A DNA stretch of 64,000 bases. Origin: Nematocida homosporus. Taxonomy: Eukaryota > Microsporidia. Where the stretch lies: assembly GCF_024244095.1 (NCBI RefSeq), contig NW_026250678.1, positions 1 to 64,000 on the forward strand, read 5' to 3'. The position numbers were made by a program, and so were the translations under genes. The notes below the pieces were generated by a model. The model searched no databases. It was not told the DNA's origin and saw nothing but the letters and a program-made list of their open reading frames with translations. This document shows positions 27,269 to 37,774 of this stretch, in pieces (within the stretch, counting starts at the first letter, position 1; each line of letters starts with the position of its first letter).

Positions 27269-27315
27269 TATCTTATCTTAAACTCATCTTATCTTATCTT
27301 ATCTTATCTTATCTT
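27269..27315. repeat. TTATC pentanucleotide array
   Basis: CTTATCTTATCTTATCTTAT run of seven or more pentamers, interrupted once by AAACTCA. The same word recurs singly in many intergenic regions of the window. Confidence 0.65.
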
Positions 27316-27466
27316 AACTCAACTTATCTTAAACCCAACCCAATCCAACTCAACTCAACCCAACTCAAACTTATCTTAATCTAATGGGGACATGTGATAT
27401 CTTAAATAAAAAACAAAACCAATTACAGCCTTTTTGATAAGGGCTAAACTTTCTTTTTGTTTTTAT

Positions 27467-27474
27467 TGACGTCA
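27467..27474. promoter_or_regulatory. TGACGTCA palindrome upstream of IMP3
   Basis: Perfect CRE/ATF-type octamer about 100 bp before the ATG at 27577. Confidence 0.35.
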
Positions 27475-27576
27475 TCTTCACTTTAACTTACTAAAGCTTT
27501 TTAAATAACTAGATAAGAAAAGATAGCTTCTTTATCTCAACATAAAACTGATAGCCAGATTCAGCCAGATTTTTTT

Positions 27577-28098
27577 ATGCGTCATTTAAAGTATCATGAA
27601 CAGAAGTTACTTCGTAAAGTAGATCTCTTAGATTGGAAAGGTACTTCATCCCAAAGAGAACACTTAATCACTCAAAGATTCAAGTTAGAGGACAGAGAAA
27701 CGTATGTAAGATACTCCTTAGTCGTCGGTAAGATTAGAAGACTAGCTTTAGCTTTAGCTAAACTCAATGACAATGATGACGTCAAAATCCAAATGGTCAA
27801 AGAACTAGTAGCTAAACTACATACACTTGGACTTGTTAAAGGTAAAAGTCTACTAGATTGTGCTAAAGTAGGAGTAAGTTCTTTTTGCCGCCGCCGTTTA
27901 TCAACTATTGTTGCTGATCTTAAAATGGTTCCAGATATCAAAACAGCCGCCAACTTTATTAAACACGGCCATATCAAAGTAGGTACACAGATTATAAACG
28001 ATCCTGGATTGATAATCAGCCGAGCTATGGAAGATTACATTACTTGGAGGGAAGGATCAAAGATCAAAGCAACTATTGAACAGTTTACAGATGATTAA
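27577..28098 (+). CDS. IMP3: IMP3, U3 snoRNP (SSU processome) protein
   Basis: 173 residues. LKYHEQKLLRKVDLLDW at the start, then SSFCRRRLSTIVADLKM and an S4-type RNA-binding region with FIKHGHIKVGTQIINDP and MEDYITW, all matching IMP3 (KLKFHEQKLLKQVDFLNW, SSFCRRRL, MEDFVTW). IMP3 helps dock U3 snoRNA on pre-rRNA for 18S maturation in the nucleolus. It is distinguished from its paralogue uS4 by the N-terminal HEQKLL block. The stop overlaps AATAAA (28097-28102). Confidence 0.95.
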   Translation: MRHLKYHEQKLLRKVDLLDWKGTSSQREHLITQRFKLEDRETYVRYSLVVGKIRRLALALAKLNDNDDVKIQMVKELVAKLHTLGLVKGKSLLDCAKVGVSSFCRRRLSTIVADLKMVPDIKTAANFIKHGHIKVGTQIINDPGLIISRAMEDYITWREGSKIKATIEQFTDD

Positions 28099-28156
28099 TA
28101 AACAGTGTTGTGGAATTAGCATATATAAAACCCTCAAAATTTGCAAGTCTTTTGTC

Positions 28157-31100
28157 ATGCAGTCTATAAAGCGATATGTACTTAAGCGTCTAAATTGTGT
28201 CTTAAGTGAAAGAATTGAGCCGATAGAAGAAAGTGATGTAATTTGTGACTTTCTACGCGGTGTTATAATAGTAGAGCGTATGAGGGTTAAAAGTCAGATA
28301 ATCGAAGAGAAATTGGGTTTAAAAGTGAGAGAAAGTGATGGTTTGTTGGTTAAAGGAGTTGTACTGAATATTCCTTGGTATATATCTGGTGCAGCAAGTG
28401 AAGTACGTATTGAGTCTTTAGAGATAAGTTTAGATGGTTCTTGTTGTTTATGTGCTAGATCTAAAGTGTGTTTTGCTTGTGGGACTGGACTGAGTCGGCC
28501 TGAGGAGTTAGAGAGTGGTGGGTTTAGTATGGGGATAGTTAGTTGGGTATCTCGTAAGATAGTAGAGATCTTAACTGAGTATTTGATTTTTGAAGTAGGC
28601 GAGTGTAAGTTAAGTTTGCAATTGGCAGATAAGCACTGGCTGGTTATGAACGGTTTGAAAGTATCACGAGATGGCGAGCGAATCAGTTTGGAGTTAGCTG
28701 ATGGACAACTGGATATGTTTGGAGTTAAGATGGAACGAATAGCTGGTGGTTTGGTCATGGCCGATAAGAAAGTAGTTGCTACGGGAGATTTACAACGGAT
28801 ATTAGTAGATATTGATCGAGTGGCTGGCCAAGATGTACTTAAACTTATCAATTTGATCAAAAATCAAAACAAAAACCAAACAAAGATAAGTGATGGAATA
28901 GTGCAGGATGAAGATATTTATCTAACCCAAAGTAGTCAAGATAGACGTGATGATCAAAAAGAACAACAACAAGATAGTGAACAAGTACCTAAACTGTTTA
29001 CTGATCTTGATATTCGTTGTGAACCGGTAGTAGTGCAAGTAAGAGGTCTAGTGGGCTGGGAGGAGTATGCTCTGGAAGTAGAGACTTCACGTGTTTACCG
29101 GGATTCAGATGAATTTAAGATAGTAACTAACTTAGCATTGGTTGAACAAAAAGAATGTGCAGATAAGGATTGTGATGGCAGTACTAAGTATATTACTAAG
29201 GCCAGACTAGACGAGTGCCAAGTAGATTTAGGCAGTTTCAATGGTCCGCATAAGAATATTAATCTAGCTATTGATCTTATTAAGTGCCAGTTAAAATCAG
29301 CTGATTTGATAAGAGTGCAACAAAGTTTCAGTACTATTCAAGCTAAACTAGCACCTCTTTGGTCAACCGAACATTTATCCGATCCGATTAATGAAGATAC
29401 AGACTTATCAGTAGATACAAATGATAAGAAATTAGTAGATACGAGTGATAAGAAATCAGTAGAAGAAAGAATTGATATTGTAGCGGCTGTTAATCAACTA
29501 GATGTTGCTTTAGAGATGCCTAATACCACTGCCCATCTTAACCTTTCTTTAACAGTCATGCATATTGATAAGAAGATAAACTTTGCTACTGATGGCCAAC
29601 TTACTGTGCTTCAAAATGAGTCGCAAGAAAGAGCTAGTCTTAAAGGTAGTATTTCTCTAGGATATTTAGATACAATCAAAGTTAATGATTTAAGTCTGGC
29701 CCTCTTAGAAAGTATTCAACCTACAGTGACTGTTCTTCATTCAGCTGTTATTGATACAAAAGATCTTATCTCACACCTATTCCCCAAACAAATTGAACAA
29801 TCTAAACAATCTAAACAATCTAAATCAAAACAATCTATTAATTCACCTTCTACATCAATATCAGCTCAATTGGATAAGATCAAATTATCAGTACTTATGA
29901 ATGGCCACAATCTCCAAGTCTTATTAGAAAGAGTGCAAATCACTTCCCTTGGCTTCTTAATTCCTACTCTCTCAGCTACTTACTTGGCTAAACCTTTACT
30001 CACTCTTGGCCCTCTGACTTACCAATCTCAAGCCTCGCCAAACCTTTCCCTTGCCAATGCTGATATCTATCCACCAGATGACGATACTATTATTGCTATC
30101 TTATACGAAATTGAAGCAGCTCTACAATCTATTAGTACCTCTTCTGATACTAATACTTCCCCTTCAGATACCAACACTTCTCCATCCCAACCCTTTACTC
30201 TAGATGTTCTTAATTCCAATGTCCATCTCTACCATCCTTTCTGCCAAGCTCTACTCCATATTGAACAACTTGTACTTGAGAATACTACCCACTCCTTAGC
30301 CATTCAGACTCTTAAAGCCACTGCTATCAACCACCAAGAAGCACTTCTTATCTCTAGCCAGAACTTTGTCTTTAATAGCCAAGATAGAACTCTTCAGGGC
30401 CACTTCTCGGCCTCTGGTAGCTTAACTTCTGATCTTTATGTCTTCTCTCTTAATCGGGCTCTTTTCCTTCTGATTGGCTACTGCATTCTTACTGAGCATG
30501 AAGATGAAAATACGCCTGAACTATCCACTAAAGATCCCATGAAGATTGCCTTAACTGCCTCTGGTCAAATACTTCTTAAGGAAAGGAATACGCCCTTGCT
30601 TAGTCTTAGTGCCCAGGCTGAATTCACTATGACTAAAACCACTAACTATTTCGGGCAAGTCGTACTTAAAGAGATTGAAGCCCAAGATAATGATCAGTTG
30701 ATTTGTTCTATTCCTAATTTGCAAGTTGAGTTTGCCCGAACTAACCCATTAACTATGATTTTATCCGTTGATATTCCTGTTATTACAGCTACTACGTTTA
30801 TTGCTCCTATTTTGGATTTACAAGCTGCTTTCCTGGGTAAAGACCATCGGTATGGCATGCCTTGGGTAAGTTCTTATTTGGAAGTCCGAGCTAAAGCCAG
30901 TACTATCTCACTTGCTAATGCAGAAGGTACTGAACTCCTTCTAACCGATCTAGCTACTGTTAACAACTACCATCGCTTAAATCTCCAACTAAATATAGAT
31001 AAGGAACTAATTACACCCCAGCCAGCTACTATCACTATTCGATCTTCGGCCTATGATAAAAGTGAACTCACTATCTCTCTTTCACCACTCGAACTATCCC

Positions 31101-34100
31101 TCCAAACTGAACTCCAATGCGAAAACCTACAACTCTTCCTAACCCAACTTCATAAGGAGAAAAAGAGTCAGAAGTATCCCCAACCACCCAATGGTCTGCT
31201 TAAGATTGAATGTACATCCGTGCAACTCAGTATTCCTAAACCGCAACTTAAACTCGAACTCCAGCAGATTGCCTTGGTGGTTGATGAGAACATTGAGTTC
31301 TTTGCCCTCGCCCGGGCCTACGGACTGAACCAGGAGACTTTAACCTATGAAGTCTTAGTTGAGCAATTCCCTATTGATCTGAACTTCCAGCCAAATATGC
31401 CCGTTTATAAAGATAAGACTGGATTTGTTAGTTTGCCTTTTTCCGATGCAGATGATGATTCCTTACTTGTATCTTTTGCGGCTATTGCTGTTAAGGAAGT
31501 ACTACGTTTACGTCTCAGTGCTAAAATGATCGATGCACTTAAACTTTCCAATCGTACTATCAAACTGACCAATTTAACCAACAAAACTCTTTATATCAAC
31601 GATTTAGAGCTTGTTTCTTTCTCATCAACTACTATCAAAGATCATACTCCTATCTATACAAAAAGCGGCCAACTTCTTTTCTCTAAGTATCCACCTAATA
31701 CTACCCAGGCCATTACTAAGCAAGGTAAGACTTTCCTGGCCACTATCAAAGACGACTCAGCTGTTATCCGGGGGGCCAGTAATTTCAAAAATATCACCGA
31801 TTCTACTATCTTGATCCGAACGCAAAAAGACCAAATGTTACTGATGGCCTTTTCCGAGTGCAGTTATATCCATGCCACTACTAAGTTTTCCATTGAAATT
31901 GATAAGAGTATCGAAGAGAAAACTTTCCAAATTGAGTTTGATCTTACTCATACCCAAGAAACAAGTCATCCTGAGATTCAAGTTGTCGGCAAACAAAAAA
32001 TCGCACATATTCAATCTTATCTCAGTGTTATTTGTTTATTAGAAAATGTCTCAGGCCAAATGGTCTTGCACTATCTTTTCTTCCATGAGTTTATTATCAC
32101 CAATCTCACCAATACCCCAGTTACTTTTGAAATCAAAATCAATACGAATAGTCAAATTGAAAGAATTACTGGTGTAGCTAATCCTGGTGATAATAAGCAA
32201 ATGTCCGGTATGTACCCTGCTGATTCTCGTAAGGCCCGTTTACGTCTTAATAATAACACTGACATTAACTTCCATAAAGATGAGTCACAAAATCGCACTT
32301 CACTTACCAAAGGTATTTATGCCCTTAAAGAGAGAAAGATTATTCCCATTCAAGGTCATCTCATTGATATCGGTATTTTCCAAGCCATTATCTACCCCCA
32401 ACTTATTGCCATCAACAAAACCGCCGATGACCTTGCTATTGCTTCCGGCAGTCGTATCGTTCGTCTCCAACCCGATACTCAAACTGAAATCTACACTTCC
32501 AAAGACCGACACACTCTTATCTACCACAAAAAAGAGAGTAGTGCCTTCAGCTCTAAAATCCACTCCAATACTATCTTCCTCAGTATTCGGGCTGATTACA
32601 ACTACAACTACCTCGTGAATATCCATAAGGGAGAAGGAGGTAAAGAAATGATCAGGTACATTGTAGTAGAGTACGCTAATGTCATTGAGAATACGACCGG
32701 AATCGACCTAACTATCATCACTGATCGCGAGTTCTTCTGTGGCCACCAAACACTAGTGCCTATTCATTTTGCTAAGAAGAAGACTAATGCCTGGATTCGT
32801 CTTGGTACACCCCAATCTCCACCTTCATCTTTCAAAGAAGATACTAGTTCCTGCAACTCTGATTACATCATTGAACTCGAAGATTCCACCACTGCTTCTT
32901 ATCTCCCTCTTGATGGTCTCAAAAAACACCTCGTTAAACTGACCAAAGATAATATTCCTATTCTCCTATCTATCAATGTGCACGTACGCAATACCCAAAG
33001 AGTTATCTCTATTTCCAAAGAGACTAAATGGCCCTATCTCATTCGTAACTTAACCGACTTCCCCATGACTTTCTGCCAAAAAGGCCACCATAAGACTTAC
33101 CTTCTCCAAGCCGGCGACGAACTTCCCTACTACTGGGATAGTTTTAAAGCTCTCCCGGCCTTTGACATTCTCGTGGATAATACGTCTCTTCTAGTGGAAA
33201 ACTTCACTGCCGTCTTAGCCGGTAATTATAAGGCCTTACTCATTAGTGAGGGTGGAACGCGTATCTTACAAGTAACTCAACTTACTCAGGACTCTCTTTC
33301 CGAAGCACCACCTACTAATCAGGGTACTTTAATCCAACTCCAACTCACTCGTATTTCAGCTAGTTTACTTGATAGACATGAATCTGAATTCAGTTGTTTC
33401 CATTTATTTGATATTTCCCTTAATCTGATGATCTCCCAAAATGGCGTTGAATTCCTAGCTAAAGTCGGCACCTTACAAATGGACAACCAAGAAAATCGAG
33501 CTATCTACCCCGTACCCATTCATATGCCCAGTCAGTCCGATTCAGTCCTCCTGTCCGGTTGGCTAGTTAATCCCAGTACGTGCCGCTATCTTAGTCTTAT
33601 GATCCTACCCATTGCCATTGAAGTGGATGAAACGTACATGAAGAAGGTTATGGCCCATTTCGTGCCGGTTGCTGAAGAGATTGAAAACCCCAAGTACTTT
33701 ATTAGGTGCAGTCTTTGTGAGTCGCTTAAGTGTAAGTGCACTTATGCCCCTCAGATTCCTAAACAGTCCCAGTACATCTCTTTAGGGTACGTCCGAGTTG
33801 AACCTATTCGTATCAAGTTCTCTTTCCGTCGAGCACCTCAGAAATCAATTGTTCCTCTTTCTTCAGTCTTCTGCAACCTTAATAACAGCAAGATTTCCCT
33901 GCCAGCTATTCAACTGAATGACGTACATGCTAAGTACTCGGAAGTTCTGCAAATTGTCGGTAAGACTTATAAACGCGGGATTATCAAAAACATTGTTTCT
34001 CTGGCTCTTTCCGTTGATATTGTAGGCAGTCCTGGGGAATTGATTGATAAATTAGGAGTTGGTGTTCATGATCTTATCTCGGCTCCTTATCGGGCCCTGG

Positions 34101-34891
34101 ATAATCCAGCTCTACTTTCTAAACGACTACTTAGTGGGGGTAAAAGTCTAGCTAAGAATGTTGTTTCGGGTGTCGCAGATTTAGTAGGTAATATTACTGG
34201 TGGTATTTCCCAAAAACTAGCCTCTATCTCTATGGATGAAAACTTCATTGAAATGTCGAATGAAACCAGTTGCATTTACATTGATGATGTAGAAATGGGT
34301 TTACCCGTATCTAAAACTCATCTGTCTAAGGCCCGAGAAAAGTTCATGGGTTCAGTAATTAGTGGGTTTAGAGGTGTACTGCACAGTCCGATTGAAGGCA
34401 GTAAATCAAGTGGACTGAGTGGGATGGTTCAAGGTCTAGGCAAAGGTATTGTTGGGGCCGTACTTAAACCTATTTCTGGAGCTATGGGTTTAGCTCAAGG
34501 AGTTACTACTACTATCTCGGGGGCCCTACAAGAAAGTAAGCCTTTACTGCGTATTCAACTGCCACGAGCTCCTTTACTGGGCCAACAACCAACTGAGTAC
34601 GAAACTTGCCGGAATATCTACTACCGGGCTTATACTTGTTTAATTACTGGCGATCTTAAGAAAGCAGAGACTTACATTACTGGTGGTACTTGTCTTAACA
34701 ACTATCAAGGCTGGGAAGCTATTATTACTACCAAGCGCGTAATCTTTTATAACAAATCGGAATTCTTTGAAATGCCTGGAGAACCTACAGTTCAGGCCGC
34801 TGATAAAAATACGCTCTTAACCATTAATCGAGTTTCGGTCGAGTTGGAAGGATCAAGAATCCTGAAAGACTTCAGTCGAATGCAACAATAA
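28157..34891 (+). CDS. VPS13: VPS13, bridge-like lipid transfer protein
   Basis: 2244 residues from ATG 28157; the frame opens with TTG at 28076 inside IMP3. The chorein-type N terminus (MQSIKRYVLKRLNCVLSE) is followed by a very long region of strands, as expected for the RBG groove, and a C-terminal block diagnostic of VPS13: DKLGVGVHDLISAPYRALDN, SGVADLVGNITGG, and GLGKGIVGAVLKPISGAMGLAQG. The last 100 residues (ITTKRVIFYNKSEF) look like the PH-like end. It moves phospholipids between organelles at contact sites. It is shorter than yeast Vps13 (3144). The stop overlaps AATAAA. Coding-strand skew changes along the gene from G-rich to C-rich. Confidence 0.92.
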   Translation: MQSIKRYVLKRLNCVLSERIEPIEESDVICDFLRGVIIVERMRVKSQIIEEKLGLKVRESDGLLVKGVVLNIPWYISGAASEVRIESLEISLDGSCCLCARSKVCFACGTGLSRPEELESGGFSMGIVSWVSRKIVEILTEYLIFEVGECKLSLQLADKHWLVMNGLKVSRDGERISLELADGQLDMFGVKMERIAGGLVMADKKVVATGDLQRILVDIDRVAGQDVLKLINLIKNQNKNQTKISDGIVQDEDIYLTQSSQDRRDDQKEQQQDSEQVPKLFTDLDIRCEPVVVQVRGLVGWEEYALEVETSRVYRDSDEFKIVTNLALVEQKECADKDCDGSTKYITKARLDECQVDLGSFNGPHKNINLAIDLIKCQLKSADLIRVQQSFSTIQAKLAPLWSTEHLSDPINEDTDLSVDTNDKKLVDTSDKKSVEERIDIVAAVNQLDVALEMPNTTAHLNLSLTVMHIDKKINFATDGQLTVLQNESQERASLKGSISLGYLDTIKVNDLSLALLESIQPTVTVLHSAVIDTKDLISHLFPKQIEQSKQSKQSKSKQSINSPSTSISAQLDKIKLSVLMNGHNLQVLLERVQITSLGFLIPTLSATYLAKPLLTLGPLTYQSQASPNLSLANADIYPPDDDTIIAILYEIEAALQSISTSSDTNTSPSDTNTSPSQPFTLDVLNSNVHLYHPFCQALLHIEQLVLENTTHSLAIQTLKATAINHQEALLISSQNFVFNSQDRTLQGHFSASGSLTSDLYVFSLNRALFLLIGYCILTEHEDENTPELSTKDPMKIALTASGQILLKERNTPLLSLSAQAEFTMTKTTNYFGQVVLKEIEAQDNDQLICSIPNLQVEFARTNPLTMILSVDIPVITATTFIAPILDLQAAFLGKDHRYGMPWVSSYLEVRAKASTISLANAEGTELLLTDLATVNNYHRLNLQLNIDKELITPQPATITIRSSAYDKSELTISLSPLELSLQTELQCENLQLFLTQLHKEKKSQKYPQPPNGLLKIECTSVQLSIPKPQLKLELQQIALVVDENIEFFALARAYGLNQETLTYEVLVEQFPIDLNFQPNMPVYKDKTGFVSLPFSDADDDSLLVSFAAIAVKEVLRLRLSAKMIDALKLSNRTIKLTNLTNKTLYINDLELVSFSSTTIKDHTPIYTKSGQLLFSKYPPNTTQAITKQGKTFLATIKDDSAVIRGASNFKNITDSTILIRTQKDQMLLMAFSECSYIHATTKFSIEIDKSIEEKTFQIEFDLTHTQETSHPEIQVVGKQKIAHIQSYLSVICLLENVSGQMVLHYLFFHEFIITNLTNTPVTFEIKINTNSQIERITGVANPGDNKQMSGMYPADSRKARLRLNNNTDINFHKDESQNRTSLTKGIYALKERKIIPIQGHLIDIGIFQAIIYPQLIAINKTADDLAIASGSRIVRLQPDTQTEIYTSKDRHTLIYHKKESSAFSSKIHSNTIFLSIRADYNYNYLVNIHKGEGGKEMIRYIVVEYANVIENTTGIDLTIITDREFFCGHQTLVPIHFAKKKTNAWIRLGTPQSPPSSFKEDTSSCNSDYIIELEDSTTASYLPLDGLKKHLVKLTKDNIPILLSINVHVRNTQRVISISKETKWPYLIRNLTDFPMTFCQKGHHKTYLLQAGDELPYYWDSFKALPAFDILVDNTSLLVENFTAVLAGNYKALLISEGGTRILQVTQLTQDSLSEAPPTNQGTLIQLQLTRISASLLDRHESEFSCFHLFDISLNLMISQNGVEFLAKVGTLQMDNQENRAIYPVPIHMPSQSDSVLLSGWLVNPSTCRYLSLMILPIAIEVDETYMKKVMAHFVPVAEEIENPKYFIRCSLCESLKCKCTYAPQIPKQSQYISLGYVRVEPIRIKFSFRRAPQKSIVPLSSVFCNLNNSKISLPAIQLNDVHAKYSEVLQIVGKTYKRGIIKNIVSLALSVDIVGSPGELIDKLGVGVHDLISAPYRALDNPALLSKRLLSGGKSLAKNVVSGVADLVGNITGGISQKLASISMDENFIEMSNETSCIYIDDVEMGLPVSKTHLSKAREKFMGSVISGFRGVLHSPIEGSKSSGLSGMVQGLGKGIVGAVLKPISGAMGLAQGVTTTISGALQESKPLLRIQLPRAPLLGQQPTEYETCRNIYYRAYTCLITGDLKKAETYITGGTCLNNYQGWEAIITTKRVIFYNKSEFFEMPGEPTVQAADKNTLLTINRVSVELEGSRILKDFSRMQQ

Positions 34892-34921
34892 ATTTCAACT
34901 TTCAGTGCCAATTTATATTCG

Positions 34922-35466
34922 ATGACGACTCTTAGAAAAGGTGTATCACTAGTTACTAAGCATATTCGGGCGCGAGTGCAAGAGATTGAGTTGTCCAAAC
35001 AAGTTTTGGAAGTTGCTGAACCGGCACATGCTCAGAACATTTCATTTGAAGGGAATATGCGTCGTAAGATTGAAGAATTCTCATCTCGGAAACGAAGACG
35101 AGCCCAAGATAATTCGTCCCTTTCCGATNTAGTTCTGAAGAAGTCCTTGAAGACAATCCCCATCCGACTAATTCATGTCCAGCCCATCCTCCCATTACTC
35201 TGACCAGTAATACTGCATCGGTGCCCAATCCCATCCATCCTCCCAATCTTACTCACACTACTACAACCAATCCTACGGCCAACACAATTACCAATACTAC
35301 TCGCAATACTACAACCAATCCTACTCCAACTATATCACCCATGCCAAGTACACCTACTAAACACAGTGCAAATACGTCTACTCTATCCAAAGCCAGTGCC
35401 ACACCAACCCGGAAACTCAAGTGCGGCTGCCAGCACCACGGTATTAAGCCCAAGCCAAATCCATAG
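34922..35466 (+). CDS. Unknown Ser/Thr/Pro-rich protein broken by an ambiguous base
   Basis: The ATG frame at 34922 encodes a basic helical N-terminal part ending in a KRRR cluster and an acidic or serine stretch, then hits the only n in the window (35129). Past it that frame gives non-protein-like sequence and stops at 35203. From 35131 another frame is open to the stop at 35464-35466 and continues naturally: acidic, then a long Thr/Pro/Asn/Ser-rich stretch, ending in a Cys/His/Lys cluster (KLKCGCQHHG). The simplest reading is one gene of about 180 residues with a missing base (or one plus a multiple of three) at the n. No family recognised. Confidence 0.55.
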
Positions 35467-35908
35467 ATAGTAGAACCCACTCGTTGATCTTTACCGCCCC
35501 ACTACGCACTCTACTCTATTACACCGCTAGATAACTCAGTACTAACTCAGCGCAGACCCGCTAACTCAATCCTAACCCAATCCTAAGTCCAGCCTCATTA
35601 GTGGAAGATGTAACCGTTTATAGCTTATAAGCCCGATTGAATAAAGACCTTTCTTAACCAGATCAACCCACTACTAATAACAACCTAGATACTATCATTG
35701 CTCTTAGCAGAGATATCAATACTAACCCAATCTAATACCAACTTAATCTAAACCAAACCTAACCCAATCTAAACCAATACCAAACCCACCCCAACCCAAT
35801 ACCAACTTAACATAATACTAACCCAATTTATTGCTTTGGCTTTTGATTTGAAGTGCCAAACGAAGATCAACTCGGTACCTAGTTAAGCTCTTGTTGCAGT
35901 ATTTGTTC
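35467..35908. other. A/C-rich intergenic region
   Basis: Dominated by AACCCAATCTAAACC and ACTAACCCAA words (35560-35825) between convergent gene ends. No gene seen. Confidence 0.45.
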
Positions 35909-37198
35909 TTACTGGGCATACTCACCTTTGAAGACCATGTCCAAGTCCGTGGCGTAGCCGGCCAGGAAGCTTTTTTGTTGTAGGAGTTCGGTGTACACAG
36001 AGGAAAGATAAGACTCGTGTTTAGCCTCAACATTGACTATTTCATTTTCCAACTCTTTGATCAACTGATTGTTCTTCTGAATAAGAGCTTGGGCACTCTC
36101 TCTTTCGGCAATAATCGTACTGTGCTTCTCACGTAGGGCTTCAAATTCCTTGCGCGTACTTTCAATCCGAGCAGTATCTTCCAGAGTTAAGGCATTCATT
36201 TTCTCAATGATATAAGATATCTTTCGGTCTAGTAAGTTCTTCTCCGCTTCCTTTGAATTGTTTTCAATCTCCAAGTTAGTATTGCTACTTTGCAACTGCT
36301 TCAAAACACACTGGCCATCATCTAGCCGAGTTTTGTACTCGCCAGTTAAAGATACTGTACAAACCAAAGACTTTAGATCTTCAACTGCTACCTTAAACTG
36401 ACCAATGTTTTTGTGTAAGTGTGATATCTTCTTTTCATACTCCCTGAGAATACTTTCTTCATTATGAAGTTGCATCTTCATACCCATAAGGAGTTCTTTC
36501 AATTGTTCGGGGTTTTTGACTATTTTGGCTTGTAATCGGGATACTTCTTGTTTGGCTTCAATTAACTGGCACTTCTCAACATTGATTCTTTCTAGTAAGG
36601 AACTGTGCTCACGTTTTATCTCTTCTATTTGATTGACTAGTGCTTGCTGATTACGATGGAAGTTCACTATTTCACTTTCCTGATTGGCTACTTCTTTAGC
36701 TAACATCTTGATTTGTTTCTGAGCTGCATCTCTTTCCTGGCGCTTCTTTCTAAGCCTTTCTTTCTGTTCGCGAGCCTCTTGTTCGCACTCTTCTACTGCC
36801 CCTTCAATTTCTTCGCGTTTCCGATAGATACTACTGTAAACATGCCGCTTACTCTCTTTAAACAAACCAAAGTTAATCACTGTACTAAGGATCTTAATCA
36901 AACGCGCACTTTCTGGCTGAGTAATATCTTTCATTTGAAACACTCCAAACCCTAATCTTTCCATGAGATGTCGCATTCGTCCAAAGATCTGCACAATTCC
37001 GACTGATTCTTCTACACCTTCGGCTATTCTTTCCTCGGCAAACACCCCAAGCACACCTTCATAAAGCTTGCAAACATACCCGCTGTTGGGTAAAAGAATA
37101 TCACTATCTAGGATGTTAAATCCATTATCTCCTAAATATTGTACAATCTCTTTTACACTCATATTTGGAATAGTGTATGTGGGCATAAGACTCTTCAT
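35909..37198 (-). CDS. NUF2: NUF2, kinetochore NDC80 complex subunit
   Basis: 429 residues. The N-terminal 130 residues are a calponin-homology-like domain starting YTIPNMSVKEIVQYLGDNGF, comparable to the YxFPxxxxxEIxxxL start of NUF2, and containing LKLYEG-like VCKLYEGVLG and RLGFGVFQMKDITQPE. The rest is nearly continuous coiled coil (about 130-429). NUF2 pairs with NDC80 to attach kinetochores to microtubules. Length fits the family (about 450). Divergent from CSL4 with 22 bp between start codons and AAATTT adjacent to this ATG. Confidence 0.87.
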   Translation of the reverse strand: MKSLMPTYTIPNMSVKEIVQYLGDNGFNILDSDILLPNSGYVCKLYEGVLGVFAEERIAEGVEESVGIVQIFGRMRHLMERLGFGVFQMKDITQPESARLIKILSTVINFGLFKESKRHVYSSIYRKREEIEGAVEECEQEAREQKERLRKKRQERDAAQKQIKMLAKEVANQESEIVNFHRNQQALVNQIEEIKREHSSLLERINVEKCQLIEAKQEVSRLQAKIVKNPEQLKELLMGMKMQLHNEESILREYEKKISHLHKNIGQFKVAVEDLKSLVCTVSLTGEYKTRLDDGQCVLKQLQSSNTNLEIENNSKEAEKNLLDRKISYIIEKMNALTLEDTARIESTRKEFEALREKHSTIIAERESAQALIQKNNQLIKELENEIVNVEAKHESYLSSVYTELLQQKSFLAGYATDLDMVFKGEYAQ

Positions 37199-37220
37199 AT
37201 TGAAATTTTTAATCCAGACT
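37199..37220. promoter_or_regulatory. 22-bp divergent promoter (NUF2 / CSL4)
   Basis: The shortest head-to-head gap in the window. It contains GAAATTTTT, an AAATTT-type start signal like those reported upstream of genes in other microsporidia. Confidence 0.4.
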
Positions 37221-37628
37221 ATGATACTTCCTGGTGAACTTCACTATCAACCGCAGTTTCTTTTGCCCTATGTTAGTGCTATGGCGACCGCAACAGTTGA
37301 GTACATTGCCCATACATATGTTTTGGTTAAATTAGTTGAAATTGAAGGTTTACCTACTCTATCTCTACCCGGAATTATCCATCGTGAAGATACCATGTAT
37401 GGTATTAAGGATGAGCACCACTTACACGAAATGTTCTCACCTGGTGATGTACTGATTGGTCGGGTTCTTTCTTTGAGTAATTCCGGTCCGATTGTTCTTT
37501 CTACTGCTGATCCAGCCCATGGTATCATTACGGCCGTTGATTTTACTACTCAAAAACGGCTACCCATCAAAAACGGCCAAATTACCCAGAATGGCAATGT
37601 CTTAAAAAGAAAGCTAGCATCTCTTTGA
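37221..37628 (+). CDS. CSL4: CSL4, RNA exosome cap subunit
   Basis: 135 residues from ATG 37221; the longer frame (from TTG 37068) runs antisense to NUF2. The start has a short N-terminal domain; the S1-like part reads GIIHREDTMYGIKDE, MFSPGDVLIGRVLSLSNSGPIVLSTAD, with H.I..V matching GLIRKEDVRATEKDK and FRPGDIVLAKVISLGD of CSL4. CSL4 stabilises the exosome ring and links it to RRP44. The C-terminal zinc ribbon of larger orthologues is reduced, and the protein is shorter than the human one (195). Confidence 0.85.
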   Translation: MILPGELHYQPQFLLPYVSAMATATVEYIAHTYVLVKLVEIEGLPTLSLPGIIHREDTMYGIKDEHHLHEMFSPGDVLIGRVLSLSNSGPIVLSTADPAHGIITAVDFTTQKRLPIKNGQITQNGNVLKRKLASL

Positions 37629-37774
37629 AGGTTTATGACGTAATACGTTAAGTAAATTATGATTTGAATTAAGTTATGTTTTGAGTTGATTGGGTTGTGT
37701 TTTGGGTTGAGTTGGTTTGGGTTGAGTTGATTTAACTGAAGACAAGATGTATTTGTGACTTAACAGATGTTTTA

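Larger units (their letters stand above)
27116..27576. other. Intergenic region with TTATC array and CRE-like site
   Basis: Contains TTGAGTTTAGTATTG repeats (27160-27220), a near-perfect TTATC pentamer array, AACTCAACCC words to 27375, and TGACGTCA at 27467-27474 about 100 bp upstream of IMP3. No gene seen. Confidence 0.5.

Noticed and set aside
28076..28156. Upstream extension of VPS13
   Set aside because: Begins with TTG inside IMP3; chorein homology starts at ATG 28157.
37068..37220. Upstream extension of CSL4
   Set aside because: Begins with TTG and runs antisense through NUF2; the S1-protein homology starts after ATG 37221.
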